NCBI GenBank assembly: GCA_017634275.1
Contig: JAGBNQ010000010.1
Coordinates: forward strand, 1-64,000
Direction of reading: 5' to 3'
DNA length: 64,000 nt
Origin: Ruminococcus sp.
GTDB lineage: Bacteria > Bacillota > Clostridia > Oscillospirales > Ruminococcaceae
The notes below the pieces were generated by a model, which worked only from the letters and a program-made list of their open reading frames with translations, was not told the origin of the DNA and did not search any database. Every line of letters begins with the position of its first letter. The stretch's first letter is position 1. Made by a program: the position numbers and the translations under genes. Of this stretch, positions 8,609 through 17,302 are shown piece by piece.

Positions 8609-9121
8609 ATGAAGATAAGAAAATATGATGAGAATAACGACTTTGACATAATAAAAAGCTGGGTGGATAATGAATACACCCACGCTTTATGGTGCGCCTG
8701 CCGTACTTCCTTTCCGCTTGAAAGGGAGGGTTTTGAGAGGCTATTAGGTGAAATAAAGGAAAACTGCGGCGATGAGCCGTTTTGTGCAGTTGATGATGAT
8801 GGCGAAACAGTAGGCTTTTTCTGTTATTCACAAACCCCAGACACGCGTGAGGGTATGCTCAAATTTGTTATAGTTTCTAATAACAGGCGCGGCAGGGGTC
8901 TGGGCAGAGAAATGCTCACTTATGCGCTGCGCCTTGCTTTTGGTGAAAGACAGGCAAAAAGCGTTCGGCTTATGGTGTTTTTGCAAAATGAGAGGGCAAG
9001 GAGATGCTATGAAAGCGTCGGCTTTAAGGTGCGGCATACCGAAAGGGACGCATTTTGTTATAAAAATGAAAAATGGTCAAGGTGCAATATGGTCATAGAA
9101 AAAGAGGACTTTTCAGGATAA
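8609..9121 (+). CDS. GNAT-family N-acetyltransferase
   Basis: The 170-residue protein has the GNAT core: a central beta strand with MLKFVIV, then the acetyl-CoA loop NNRRGRGLGREML, and a C-terminal NERARRCYESVGFKV segment. It should transfer an acetyl group from acetyl-CoA to an amine; the substrate is unknown. A GGTGAGG site lies just upstream of ATG 8609. queH follows after 12 bp and ybaK overlaps queH, so this is the first gene of a three-gene operon. Its own link to tRNA metabolism is not evident. Confidence 0.88.
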   Translation: MKIRKYDENNDFDIIKSWVDNEYTHALWCACRTSFPLEREGFERLLGEIKENCGDEPFCAVDDDGETVGFFCYSQTPDTREGMLKFVIVSNNRRGRGLGREMLTYALRLAFGERQAKSVRLMVFLQNERARRCYESVGFKVRHTERDAFCYKNEKWSRCNMVIEKEDFSG

Positions 9122-9133
9122 GAGGGTGAGAAA

Positions 9134-9790
9134 ATGCAGAAGATAAACATTCAGGCAATGACCGATGAGATACTAAAAGGCATAGAAAAATCGGGCGAGC
9201 GCAAGACGCTTTTGCTGCATAGCTGCTGCGCGCCGTGTTCAAGCTACTGCCTTGAATATCTGTCAAGGTATTTTGAGATAACGGATATGTTTTATAACCC
9301 GAACATCTATCCGCCCGAGGAGTATGACAAGCGTGCGAGTGAGCTTGAGCGGCTGATAGGCGAGATGCCGCTTGAAAATCCCGTGCATTTTCTCTTGACA
9401 GAATATGACGAGCGTGAGTTTTATAATGCCGTCAAGGGATTGGAAAGCCTTGGCGAGGGGAGCGAGAGGTGCCGTGCCTGCTTTCGTTTAAGGCTTGAAC
9501 GCGCGGCAAAATACGCTAAGGAAAACGGCTTTGATTATTTTACAACAACGCTTTCTATCTCGCCCTACAAAAACGCTCAGGCACTTTACGATATCTCAAA
9601 GGAGATATCCGAAAAATACGATATTCCGTTTTTGCCGTCGGATTTCAAAAAGAAAAACGGCTATAAGCGCTCGGTAGAGCTATCTTATGAATATGACCTT
9701 TATCGGCAGGATTACTGCGGCTGTATATTCTCAAAAAAGGAAAGCGAGATAAGAAAAGAGGCAAAGGAGAGAGAAAATGGCAAAGAATAA
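9134..9790 (+). CDS. queH: Epoxyqueuosine reductase QueH
   Basis: This 218-residue DUF208 protein has LLLHSCCAPCSSYCLEYL near the N-terminus, GSERCRACFRLRLE in the middle and DYCGCIFS near the end. These supply the Cys residues that bind the iron-sulfur cluster. QueH catalyses the last step of queuosine synthesis, reducing epoxyqueuosine to queuosine at tRNA position 34. It is the non-homologous replacement for QueG. The start has GAGGGTGAG upstream. It overlaps ybaK by 14 bp. Confidence 0.92.
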   Translation: MQKINIQAMTDEILKGIEKSGERKTLLLHSCCAPCSSYCLEYLSRYFEITDMFYNPNIYPPEEYDKRASELERLIGEMPLENPVHFLLTEYDEREFYNAVKGLESLGEGSERCRACFRLRLERAAKYAKENGFDYFTTTLSISPYKNAQALYDISKEISEKYDIPFLPSDFKKKNGYKRSVELSYEYDLYRQDYCGCIFSKKESEIRKEAKERENGKE

Positions 9791-10268
9791 GGACAAGGAC
9801 GTTAAAACCAATGCTATGCGCATTTTAGACAGAGAAAAGATAAACTATCGGGTAAACACCTACGAGTGCGAGGATTTTATCGACGGGGTGCATATTGCCG
9901 ATATGCTCGGACAAAGCCGTGAGCAGTCCTTCAAAACACTTGCAGGAAAGGGCAGGGACAACGAGATATGCGTTTTCGTTATCCCCGTTGAAAAGGAGCT
10001 TGACCTTAAAGCGGCGGCAAGGGCAGCAGGCAAGAAAAGTGTCGAGCTTTTGCACGTCAAGGACATAAATGCCGCTACGGGCTACATAAGGGGCGGCGTT
10101 TCACCTATTGGCATGAAAAAGCTGTTTTTGACTGTGATAGATGAAAGTGTCAGGCAGTTTGATGAGGTCATAATCAGCGGCGGACGCTTAGGCTCGCAGA
10201 TATTCCTGCGCCCTGATGACCTTATCAGGGTAACAAAGGCAAGGGTCGGGAAAATAATTAATAATTAA
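9777..10268 (+). CDS. ybaK: Cys-tRNA(Pro) deacylase, YbaK/EbsC type
   Basis: The 163-residue protein carries the YbaK/ProRS editing-domain fold: NAMRILDREKINYRV, a QSFKTLAGKG segment with the conserved Lys, VIPVEKELDLKAAAR, and a GGVSPIGMKK loop. YbaK hydrolyses Cys wrongly attached to tRNA-Pro, keeping translation accurate. It starts inside the queH end, so the two are probably co-translated, and both act on tRNA. The gene ends beside an AT-rich repeat and a hairpin. Confidence 0.92.
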   Translation: MAKNKDKDVKTNAMRILDREKINYRVNTYECEDFIDGVHIADMLGQSREQSFKTLAGKGRDNEICVFVIPVEKELDLKAAARAAGKKSVELLHVKDINAATGYIRGGVSPIGMKKLFLTVIDESVRQFDEVIISGGRLGSQIFLRPDDLIRVTKARVGKIINN

Positions 10269-10306
10269 TAATTGATGTGCGCCATAGGCGCATGGATTTT
10301 AAATGT
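10252..10306. repeat. Short dispersed repeat: AT-rich box plus GC hairpin (copy 1)
   Basis: Tandem TAATAATTAATAATTG is followed by GATGTG, a hairpin TGCGCC/GGCGCA, and GGATTTTAAA. Copy 2 at 42937-42986 keeps the flanks but has a different, still complementary hairpin (GTCCGC/GCGGAC). A weaker inverted copy lies at 44735-44778. Confidence 0.55.
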
Positions 10307-10409
10307 GGGGGGTGCGAACCCGAAGGGTTTCGGGATAGACCGGAAAGCCCCCGAAAAGGCGCGCGATATATCAAGTCCTCTATGAATTTTTGTACAAAAA
10401 AACGGATAA

Positions 10410-10454
10410 AAATCAAAAGCATTGCTTTCCCTGAAAAGGGGAGCAATGCTTTTT
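10410..10454. terminator. Bidirectional intrinsic terminator between ybaK and the MATE gene
   Basis: A long stem (AAAGCATTGCT...AGCAATGCTTT) with inner CCC/GGG pairs has T-runs on both sides. It serves the convergent plus-strand ybaK operon and the minus-strand MATE gene. Confidence 0.8.
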
Positions 10455-11792
10455 CTATATCTTCAGCTTTATATCGAGCCATTTTCCGCGCATAAGGCGG
10501 ATAAGGAAAATTATCCCTCTGAAACACAGCTCGCCGCACATGGCTATCCACATTCCTTTAAGCCCCATTATTCTTACAAGAAAGACAGATGAGGTAATGC
10601 GCACGCCCCACATACTTATAAGGCTCATTATGCTCGGCAGCAGCGTATCGCCTGCACCGCGCAAAGCCCCTGCACATACTATAGATGCGCCGTATAATGG
10701 CTCTGCAAAGACCTCAATGCGCAAAACGAGCGTTCCGAGGGCGGCTACCTCCGCGCTTGATGTCAAAAGAGTAAAAACAAACGGCGATATGAAAAACATT
10801 ATTATCCCCGAGACCGCCATTATAAGCATTCCCATTATCACGCAGATGTTTGCGTAGCTTTTTGCCTTTGCCTTGTCGCCTGCGCCTATGCTCTGCCCTA
10901 CAAGGGTGGTCGCCGCCGAGCCTATGCCGTAGCCGGGCATATAGCAAAGGCTCTCCGCTGTCACCGCAAGCGAATTTGCGGCAAGAGAAACTGTTCCGAG
11001 GGGGGCGGCTATGTAGGTCGTCGCAACATAAGCCGCACACATTATAGTATGCTCAAATGCCGAGGGAATGGCTATTCTGAGCGCTGTTTTAAGGCAGCTG
11101 CCCGTGAGCCTGCCGCTGCCGCCTATGCGAAATGAGAGCGTATCGCTCTTAAATGCCGCAAAGAAAAACATCAGCAGGGAAATGCACACCTCGGACGCGG
11201 CTGTTCCGAGCGCTGCGCCCTTGACGCCCATATCAAGCCCGAAGATAAACAGCGTATTAAACAGCACATCAAGCACGCAAAGCAGCGTGTTTAAAATGCT
11301 CGGCGTTTTCATATTGCCCGAGCATTGCAAAGCGCTGCCGCAGACGTATCTGAGCTGCTCAAAGGGCAGTGCGAGCGCGAAAATGAAAAAATATGCCGAT
11401 GCATCATCGTAAAGCGCCCTATCTCCGCGCAGCAGCGATGGCAGGGGTCGCGATACGGCCAAAGCTGCCCCCATGAGCAGCAGCCCGAAAACCATGCAGC
11501 ATTTCAGCGCCTGCTTGAAAACGCCCGATGCGTCCTCATACCTTTTTGCGCCGCAAAGCTGGGCTATCTGCACGGAAAAGCCCGTCGCGGAGGAAATACA
11601 AAGGCCTCCTATCAGCCATGTGGTGGTGCTTACAAGCCCTATCGCGGCGGTCGCGTGAGCGCCTATATGCCCTACCATTGCAGCGTCTATATACTGCATT
11701 ATTATAGAGCTTATCTCGGCAAGTATCGCAGGAATGCTAAGGTACATGACCTGCCTTACTGCCGCTTTCTTTTCTTTTGTCAAAAGTTTCAT
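10455..11792 (-). CDS. MATE-family efflux transporter (second copy)
   Basis: This 445-residue, roughly 12-TM protein of the MATE family has IPAILAEISSIIMQYIDAAM and VGHIGAHATAAIGL in the first bundle and repeats the pattern after the midpoint. It probably exports small cationic compounds by ion antiport. ATG at 11792 was chosen because AGAGGT lies at the right distance; a longer reading frame would begin inside the promoter. It is only distantly similar to the MATE protein at 2-3.4 kb, so it is not a recent duplicate. Confidence 0.88.
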   Translation of the reverse strand: MKLLTKEKKAAVRQVMYLSIPAILAEISSIIMQYIDAAMVGHIGAHATAAIGLVSTTTWLIGGLCISSATGFSVQIAQLCGAKRYEDASGVFKQALKCCMVFGLLLMGAALAVSRPLPSLLRGDRALYDDASAYFFIFALALPFEQLRYVCGSALQCSGNMKTPSILNTLLCVLDVLFNTLFIFGLDMGVKGAALGTAASEVCISLLMFFFAAFKSDTLSFRIGGSGRLTGSCLKTALRIAIPSAFEHTIMCAAYVATTYIAAPLGTVSLAANSLAVTAESLCYMPGYGIGSAATTLVGQSIGAGDKAKAKSYANICVIMGMLIMAVSGIIMFFISPFVFTLLTSSAEVAALGTLVLRIEVFAEPLYGASIVCAGALRGAGDTLLPSIMSLISMWGVRITSSVFLVRIMGLKGMWIAMCGELCFRGIIFLIRLMRGKWLDIKLKI

Positions 11793-11820
11793 TTGATTAC
11801 CTCTTATCATTGCTTTTTGT

Positions 11821-11849
11821 ATTATATCATATTTTTTTAGATTAATCAA
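11821..11849 (-). promoter_or_regulatory. Sigma-A promoter of the second MATE gene
   Basis: On the minus strand: TTGATT, a 17-nt spacer, TATAAT, about 30 nt before the ATG. Confidence 0.75.
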
Positions 11850-11988
11850 TAAGGCAATATGTTTAGCTGTCAGGTGTTAGAGGTTAGGGGTAAGAAAAGG
11901 GGGCTGCAAAGCGGCCGAATTCAAAAATGCGCCGAAGGTGCAAATTCTCGATCTCTGACCTCTTTTGTGGATTTTATGGGTAAATATC

Positions 11989-12017
11989 TTGACAAATCGC
12001 CCGTTATTTTGTATAAT
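11989..12017 (+). promoter_or_regulatory. Sigma-A promoter of the mgtE leader and gene
   Basis: TTGACA, a 17-nt spacer, TATAAT: a consensus promoter. Transcription should start near 12024, giving a leader of about 174 nt before mgtE. Confidence 0.85.
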
Positions 12018-12023
12018 AATATT

Positions 12024-12197
12024 GTATGCACTTAAGGCAAATATGGGCTTTAAAGCATAGAATAATCCATAATGAAGGAGTTGAAGACATGGACGACGTG
12101 GGTCGATCGCGGGATAGGTATATTTCACTCGGGCATCGTTGTCCGTGTATGGGATAGACCTGCTCGTGAAAATTTTTCACGAAAGGGCTGATTGTAA
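12024..12197 (+). promoter_or_regulatory. Structured leader of mgtE (candidate Mg-responsive element)
   Basis: The leader holds an AAGGAG-led short ORF (12089-12157). Two hairpins follow: CGGGCA-TCGT-TGTCCG inside the ORF, and TCGTGAAAA/TTTTTCACGA just before the mgtE ribosome binding site. A GGTC...GACC pairing could close the whole. The M-box consensus is not seen. Blocks GGAG-TGAA, TGGGTC, TTTCA, TCGG and TGTC occur in the same order in the leader of the second mgtE near 41.5 kb. Regulation by Mg is an inference from the gene controlled. Confidence 0.55.
12089..12157 (+). CDS. Putative leader peptide of mgtE (22 residues)
   Basis: ATG at 12089 has AAGGAG exactly 8 nt upstream, as strong a site as that of any gene in the window. 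The ORF ends at TAG 12157, 40 bp before mgtE. The peptide begins MDDVGRSRDR and ends RCPCMG. It is too short for an enzyme and lies wholly in the leader, so translation itself may be the signal. The acidic DD pair right after the start recalls leader peptides whose translation falters at low Mg, but that is only a hypothesis. Confidence 0.45.
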   Translation: MDDVGRSRDRYISLGHRCPCMG

Positions 12198-13574
12198 ATG
12201 AACGAAGAGATCTTGGAGCTGTTAAACTCCAAAGACGTAAAAAAGATAAAAGAGCTTTTTGTCAATATGAATGAGGCGGATATCGCGGATATCCTGAGGT
12301 ATTACTATGAGAATACCGAGAATGACAAGACCGAGCTGCCGCTGCTTTTCAGGCTTTTGCCAAAGGACGTTGCGGCTGACGTTTTCTCGTATATGGAAAG
12401 CGATATGCAGATGACGCTTATAAACGCATTTTCCGATAAAGAGCTTGAGGCGGTATTTGATGATCTGTTTATTGATGATACCGTTGACATCATCGAGGAA
12501 ATGCCTGCAAACGTTGTATCGCGTATTTTAAAGACTACCGACAGCGAAACAAGGCGGCAGATAAATCAGATACTCAAATACCCCAAAGACTCGGCAGGTT
12601 CTATCATGACTACCGAGTATGTCTACCTTTCAAAGGATATGACGGTGAGCGAGGGGCTTAGAAAGATAAAAGAGGTAGGCGTTGTAAAGGAAACAGTTTA
12701 CACGCTCTACGTTACCGAATCAAGAAAGCTAATAGGCGTTCTTTCGGTGCTTGACCTTATAACCTCTGATGATGACAAGAGGATAGAGGAGATAATGGAT
12801 ACAAACGTTATCTACGTCGATACCTTAGAGGACAGAGAGGTAGTTGCAAAGCAGTTCTCAAAATATGACTTTTTGGCACTGCCTGTTGTTGATAAGGAAA
12901 ACAGACTTGTCGGCATCATCACCTTTGACGATGTAATGGATGTTATCGAGGACGAAACCACCGAGGACTTCTCAAAAATGGCAGCCGTTGCGCCTGCTGA
13001 GGACGAATACTTCAAAACGAGCGTTTTCACTCACGCAAAGAACAGGATAATGTGGCTGCTTATCCTTATGCTTTCGGCAACGCTTACGGGAACTATCATC
13101 ACAAAGTATGAGGCGGCATTCGCGGCTGTTCCGCTGCTTGTTTCGTTTATACCTATGCTTACGGGCACTGGCGGAAACTGCGGCTCGCAGACCTCTACTA
13201 TGGTGATCCGCGGAATGTCGGTAGGGGAGATACACCTGCGCGATTTCTTCAAGGTGGTCTTTAAGGAGTTTCGCATAGCGCTCATAGTAAGCTCTATCCT
13301 CGCACTTGTTAACGGTATTAGGATATATGTTACCTATACCTACTTTGTCGAAAGCTCGTCCGATCCGCTCAAAATGGCGATATGCGTCAGCGGGGCAATA
13401 ATTTGTACAGTTATAATGTCAAAGCTTATCGGCTGTATGCTGCCTATGCTTGCAAAGAAGGTCAAGCTTGACCCTGCTATCATGGCAGCACCGCTTATCA
13501 CAACTATAGTTGATACCGCTACCACCTTTGTGTTCTTTAATATAGCAATGCTGGTATTCGGTCTTAGAGTATGA
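12198..13574 (+). CDS. mgtE: Magnesium transporter MgtE
   Basis: The 458-residue protein has the MgtE layout: an acidic helical N-domain (about residues 1-125), two CBS domains (about 130-250, with GSIMTTEYV and LVGIITFDDV), and a five-helix membrane domain with PMLTGTGGNCGSQTSTMVIRG and a C-terminal PLITTIVDTATT. The N and CBS domains sense cytoplasmic Mg and gate the channel. It is the first gene of mgtE-pheA-ispF. The gene overlaps pheA by 4 bp (ATGA), which makes co-translation likely. A second mgtE lies at 39.9-41.3 kb. Confidence 0.95.
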   Translation: MNEEILELLNSKDVKKIKELFVNMNEADIADILRYYYENTENDKTELPLLFRLLPKDVAADVFSYMESDMQMTLINAFSDKELEAVFDDLFIDDTVDIIEEMPANVVSRILKTTDSETRRQINQILKYPKDSAGSIMTTEYVYLSKDMTVSEGLRKIKEVGVVKETVYTLYVTESRKLIGVLSVLDLITSDDDKRIEEIMDTNVIYVDTLEDREVVAKQFSKYDFLALPVVDKENRLVGIITFDDVMDVIEDETTEDFSKMAAVAPAEDEYFKTSVFTHAKNRIMWLLILMLSATLTGTIITKYEAAFAAVPLLVSFIPMLTGTGGNCGSQTSTMVIRGMSVGEIHLRDFFKVVFKEFRIALIVSSILALVNGIRIYVTYTYFVESSSDPLKMAICVSGAIICTVIMSKLIGCMLPMLAKKVKLDPAIMAAPLITTIVDTATTFVFFNIAMLVFGLRV

Positions 13575-14707
13575 TCACAGAAAAGAGTTTTACTATGGAA
13601 TTATCAGAAATAAGAGAAAAGATAAATGAAACAGACAAGCAGATAGAGGAGCTTTTTGCAAAAAGAATGGCTCTGTGCTTAGATGTTGCGGAATATAAAA
13701 TAAAGAATAATATGCAGGTGTTCCAATCGGGGCGCGAAAAGGAAATAATAGAGCGCGTGAGAAACGATGCCCCCGAGGGGCTTGAAAACTCTGCCGAGGT
13801 GCTGTTTACAACGCTTATGGATATATCAAAAAGCAAGCAGTATCAGCGCTTTTTTTCGGCAAATAAGAGCATTGACTATAAGCCGCTTGACCTGAGTGTC
13901 AGCGCAAAGGTCGCAGTGCCGGGAACGGCAGGCTCTTATTCCGAGGAGGCGGCAAACATTATTTTGCCAAACGGCGAGGCTGTATTTTATGCTGATTTTG
14001 AGGACGTAATAAAAAGCGTGCTTGGCGGTGAAACGGCATTTGGCATACTGCCGATACAGAATTCGACCGCAGGCAGCGTTTCGCGCACCTACGAGCTTAT
14101 GAAAAAGTATGAGCTTAAGATATGCGCTACCACAAAGGTGAGGATAGACCATTGCCTTGCCGCAAAAACGGCGCTTGATATTAACGAAATAAGCATAGTC
14201 TACTCCCATGAGCAGGCGCTCTCGCAATGCTCGGAGTTTTTGAGGAGCAAGGGGCTTAAGTGCCACGAGCATTACAACACCGCCCTTGCCGCCGATAAGG
14301 TGAGAGAGAGCGATGAGCCGATAGCGGCGGTATGCTCGCGCAAATGCGCTAAGGATAAGGGGCTTGTTATACTTGCCGAGAATATAGCAAATGCAAATGA
14401 TAACTACACGCGCTTTATTCTTATTTCAAAGGACACCCTCTGCCCCGATGATGCGGATATCATCTCTGTGAGCCTTACACTTCCGCATCAGCGCTCGGCA
14501 CTTTACAGAATGCTTACTAAGTTTTCCGTAGCAGGCCTTAATCTTACGATGATAGAGAGCAAGCCTATTGCAAATTCCGATTTTGATGTGGTGTTCTACC
14601 TTGATTTTGAGGGGAGCATAAAGTCAAAGGACGTTGTAAGGCTTATGGCAGAGCTTGAAAGCGAGCTTAGTTTCTTCCGTTTCCTCGGAAATTATAAGGA
14701 GATATAG
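13571..14707 (+). CDS. pheA: Bifunctional chorismate mutase / prephenate dehydratase
   Basis: The 378-residue protein has three parts: an AroQ chorismate mutase domain ([20 protein letters not shown], residues about 10-90), a prephenate dehydratase domain ([11 protein letters not shown], then [20 protein letters not shown] and [10 protein letters not shown]), and a C-terminal ACT domain. ACT domains bind Phe for feedback control; here the usual GALxxxL part reads RSALYRML. It converts chorismate via prephenate to phenylpyruvate for Phe synthesis. The start at 13571 overlaps the mgtE stop; an in-frame ATG at 13595 is an alternative. Confidence 0.93.
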   Translation: MITEKSFTMELSEIREKINETDKQIEELFAKRMALCLDVAEYKIKNNMQVFQSGREKEIIERVRNDAPEGLENSAEVLFTTLMDISKSKQYQRFFSANKSIDYKPLDLSVSAKVAVPGTAGSYSEEAANIILPNGEAVFYADFEDVIKSVLGGETAFGILPIQNSTAGSVSRTYELMKKYELKICATTKVRIDHCLAAKTALDINEISIVYSHEQALSQCSEFLRSKGLKCHEHYNTALAADKVRESDEPIAAVCSRKCAKDKGLVILAENIANANDNYTRFILISKDTLCPDDADIISVSLTLPHQRSALYRMLTKFSVAGLNLTMIESKPIANSDFDVVFYLDFEGSIKSKDVVRLMAELESELSFFRFLGNYKEI

Positions 14708-14709
14708 AT

Positions 14710-15192
14710 ATGCGAATAGGTCACGGATATGATGTTCACAGACTTACAGAGGGCAGAAAGCTCATTTTGGGCGGTGTGGAAATTCCCTATGAAAAGGGGC
14801 TTGACGGCCACAGCGACGCAGATGTTCTTGTTCACGCCGTAATGGATTCTATGCTCGGCGCTTTGGCACTCGGAGATATCGGTAAGCATTTCCCCGATAC
14901 CGACCCGGCATTTAAGGGCGCAGACAGCATCGAGCTTTTAAAACACGTCGGCGCTATTATTTCAAAAGAGGGCTATGCAGTCGGCAATATCGACTCTACC
15001 ATTTGCGCGCAAAGGCCTAAGCTTGCGCCGTTTATCTATACTATGCGCGAAAATATCGCAAACGCGCTCGGCATTGAAATATCACAGGTGTCTGTAAAGG
15101 CGACTACCGAGGAAAAGCTCGGCTTTACGGGCGAGGGCTTGGGAATGAGTGCCACGGCAGTTTGCTTATTAGTGGAAAGAGATAAGATATAA
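14710..15192 (+). CDS. ispF: 2-C-methyl-D-erythritol 2,4-cyclodiphosphate synthase
   Basis: The 160-residue protein begins [12 protein letters not shown] and contains [18 protein letters not shown], with the Asp-x-His and His metal ligands, and [16 protein letters not shown] near the end. This is a textbook IspF. It forms the cyclic diphosphate in the non-mevalonate isoprenoid pathway. It starts 2 bp after the pheA stop, so it is cotranscribed. Isoprenoids feed undecaprenyl phosphate, but no functional link with pheA is evident. Confidence 0.96.
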   Translation: MRIGHGYDVHRLTEGRKLILGGVEIPYEKGLDGHSDADVLVHAVMDSMLGALALGDIGKHFPDTDPAFKGADSIELLKHVGAIISKEGYAVGNIDSTICAQRPKLAPFIYTMRENIANALGIEISQVSVKATTEEKLGFTGEGLGMSATAVCLLVERDKI

Positions 15193-15215
15193 GAGGTAAG
15201 AGCCTTACATCTGAT

Positions 15216-15244
15216 TTGACAAAAGATAAGAAATATGGTATAAT
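15216..15244 (+). promoter_or_regulatory. Sigma-A promoter of the citrate synthase gene
   Basis: TTGACA, a 17-nt spacer, TATAAT, about 35 nt before the ATG at 15280. Confidence 0.85.
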
Positions 15245-15279
15245 TGATATTCACATTAATCGAAAAGGAGGAAAGGGCA

Positions 15280-16626
15280 ATGATAAATGAGAAGGCAAGA
15301 AATCTGCTTTGCAAGCAGTTTGTAAATAATAACACTATTGACCCTAAGTTCTTTGAAAAGTACGTTGTAAAAAGAGGACTGCGAAACGCTGACGGAACGG
15401 GTGTTCTCGCAGGGCTTACAAATATATGTAACGTTCACGGATATGTTATAAACGAGGGCGAAAAAGCGCCTATTCAGGGTCAGCTAATCTACAGAGGGTA
15501 TAATATCAATGACCTTGTAAATAACGTGGTGGCTGAAAACCGCTTTGGCTATGAGGAGATAGTTTATCTGCTGTTAATGTGCGACCTTCCCTCAAAGGAC
15601 GAGCTTGAGGCTTTCTCTGCGATAATCGCTGAAAACAGAGAGCTGCCCGATAATTTCTTTGAGGATATGATACTTAAATCCCCCTCGCCGAATATTATGA
15701 ACAAGCTCGGCAGATCGGTGCTGTCGCTCTATTCATATGATGATGACCCCGAGAACCGTTCGCCCGAGGTGGAAATGGCTACGGCTATATCTATAATCTC
15801 AAAGCTGCCGAATATCATGGTATCGGCGTATCAGGTGAAAAAGCGCGCTTATAATAACGAGAGTATGATAATGCACCCGCTTATCCCCGAGCATTCTACC
15901 GCCGAGATGATTCTTTCGGCTTTAAGGCCTGACAGAAAGTTTACCGATGCCGAGGCAAAGCTTTTGGATATCATGCTTATGCTCCATGCAGAGCATGGCG
16001 GCGGAAATAACTCAACATTCACCTGCCGCGTCCTCACATCATCGGGAACTGACCCGTATTCGGCTTACTCTGCGGCTATCGGCTCGCTTAAAGGCCCCCG
16101 TCACGGCGGCGCTAACGCAAAGGTCATAAGTATGCACGAGGTGATCAAGAGCTATGTCAAGAACTGGGAGGACGAAGGCGAGGTCGCTGACTGCTTAAGA
16201 AAGATTTTAAGAAAAGAGCTGCACGACGGCTCGGGGCTTATCTATGGTATGGGTCACGCAGTTTACACCCTTTCCGACCCGAGGGCTGTTATACTTAAGG
16301 CAAACGCCGAAAAGCTCGCAAAGGGTACCGAGTTTGAAAAGGAATTCAATCTCCTAAAGCTTATCGAGGAGCTTTCTCCCGAGCTGTTTGCCGAGGTAAA
16401 GGGCTCATCAAAGGTGATGTGTGCAAATGTTGATATGTATTCAGGCCTTGTTTACCGTATGCTCGGTATTCCCGAGGACTTGTTCACACCTCTATTTGCC
16501 GTATCGAGAATGGCAGGCTGGGCGGCTCACCGCTTTGAGGAAATGGTGACGGGCAAGCGTATCATAAGGCCTGCGTATAAGTCTGTTATCAGAGAAAAGG
16601 TATACATACCGCTTGAAAACCGGTAA
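15280..16626 (+). CDS. Citrate synthase
   Basis: The 448-residue protein has the citrate synthase active-site blocks: LHAEHGGGNNSTFTCRV (His), GSLKGPRHGGANAKV (His) and GMGHAVYTLSDPRA. It joins acetyl-CoA and oxaloacetate to make citrate, probably feeding glutamate synthesis in a fermentative cell with a partial TCA cycle. ATG at 15280 follows AGGAGG; a longer frame upstream would start within the promoter. The sequence resembles the shorter Firmicute type that also covers 2-methylcitrate synthases, so substrate range is not certain. Confidence 0.92.
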   Translation: MINEKARNLLCKQFVNNNTIDPKFFEKYVVKRGLRNADGTGVLAGLTNICNVHGYVINEGEKAPIQGQLIYRGYNINDLVNNVVAENRFGYEEIVYLLLMCDLPSKDELEAFSAIIAENRELPDNFFEDMILKSPSPNIMNKLGRSVLSLYSYDDDPENRSPEVEMATAISIISKLPNIMVSAYQVKKRAYNNESMIMHPLIPEHSTAEMILSALRPDRKFTDAEAKLLDIMLMLHAEHGGGNNSTFTCRVLTSSGTDPYSAYSAAIGSLKGPRHGGANAKVISMHEVIKSYVKNWEDEGEVADCLRKILRKELHDGSGLIYGMGHAVYTLSDPRAVILKANAEKLAKGTEFEKEFNLLKLIEELSPELFAEVKGSSKVMCANVDMYSGLVYRMLGIPEDLFTPLFAVSRMAGWAAHRFEEMVTGKRIIRPAYKSVIREKVYIPLENR

Positions 16627-16643
16627 AGAAAGGCGGAATAAAA

Positions 16644-17078
16644 ATGATAGAATGGTATAACACACAGAATGAAAGCTGGGCAGGTAGATTTGAAAGCAAG
16701 ATCTTTCTTGATGATATGGGCGGCAATATGCTGGAAGTATACCTTGAAAACAGTAAATTTGCCGGTTATGCCGAAAAATGTATCGAAAACCTTAACAGCC
16801 TTCCCGACTCGCTTATTATACAGATATGCGTTTCTCTTATAAACAGCGCCGAGCAGGATAAGGCTGATGACAGCTTTGAGCTGCCTAAGCTTAACAATGC
16901 AAAAGATATTTTGAATTACTGTTGGTTTACGGCTGTTTATGTTAATTCACCCGAGGACGAAAATGTGATAAAGTACGTTGTCGAGGGCGAAGGCGATTGG
17001 GGCGAGGTAGTGGGCTTTGTTATTGAAAATAATAAGCTTGTATACACAGGTGTAGAATACCTTGAAAATTCAAAGTAA
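16644..17078 (+). CDS. Hypothetical protein, 144 residues
   Basis: I do not recognise the family with confidence. The protein is soluble and acidic, begins MIEWYNTQNESW, and has an even mix of helix and strand. The C-terminal part (EGDWGEVVGFVIENNKLVYTGV) looks like a small beta-rich domain seen in some uncharacterised Firmicute proteins. AAAGGCGG lies 8-10 nt before the ATG. It follows citrate synthase after 17 bp and is probably cotranscribed, but nothing suggests a metabolic role. Confidence 0.7.
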   Translation: MIEWYNTQNESWAGRFESKIFLDDMGGNMLEVYLENSKFAGYAEKCIENLNSLPDSLIIQICVSLINSAEQDKADDSFELPKLNNAKDILNYCWFTAVYVNSPEDENVIKYVVEGEGDWGEVVGFVIENNKLVYTGVEYLENSK

Positions 17079-17239
17079 ATAATATATGAGTGCCGCTTTC
17101 CTTTGTGGTCTGCGTGGTCTCGGGGGCATATTTGCTGCGGCAATGGCTGTGTGAATGTCAGGACAATGCTTATACCGGGAGCTTTACCGTTTAGTAAGAA
17201 CGTTTTACCAATATGGTGAAAAAATCATTAATTGACCCC

Positions 17240-17268
17240 TTGCATATTTTAATAAACTGTGTTATAAT
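17240..17268 (+). promoter_or_regulatory. Sigma-A promoter of the lipoprotein gene
   Basis: TTGCAT, a 17-nt spacer, TATAAT, about 34 nt before the ATG at 17303. Confidence 0.75.
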
Positions 17269-17302
17269 ATACGCAGATAAACCATGAAAGGGGATTTATT
17301 CC

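Noticed and set aside
12024..12197. M-box (ykoK) magnesium riboswitch before mgtE
   Set aside because: The conserved M-box blocks were not found in either mgtE leader.
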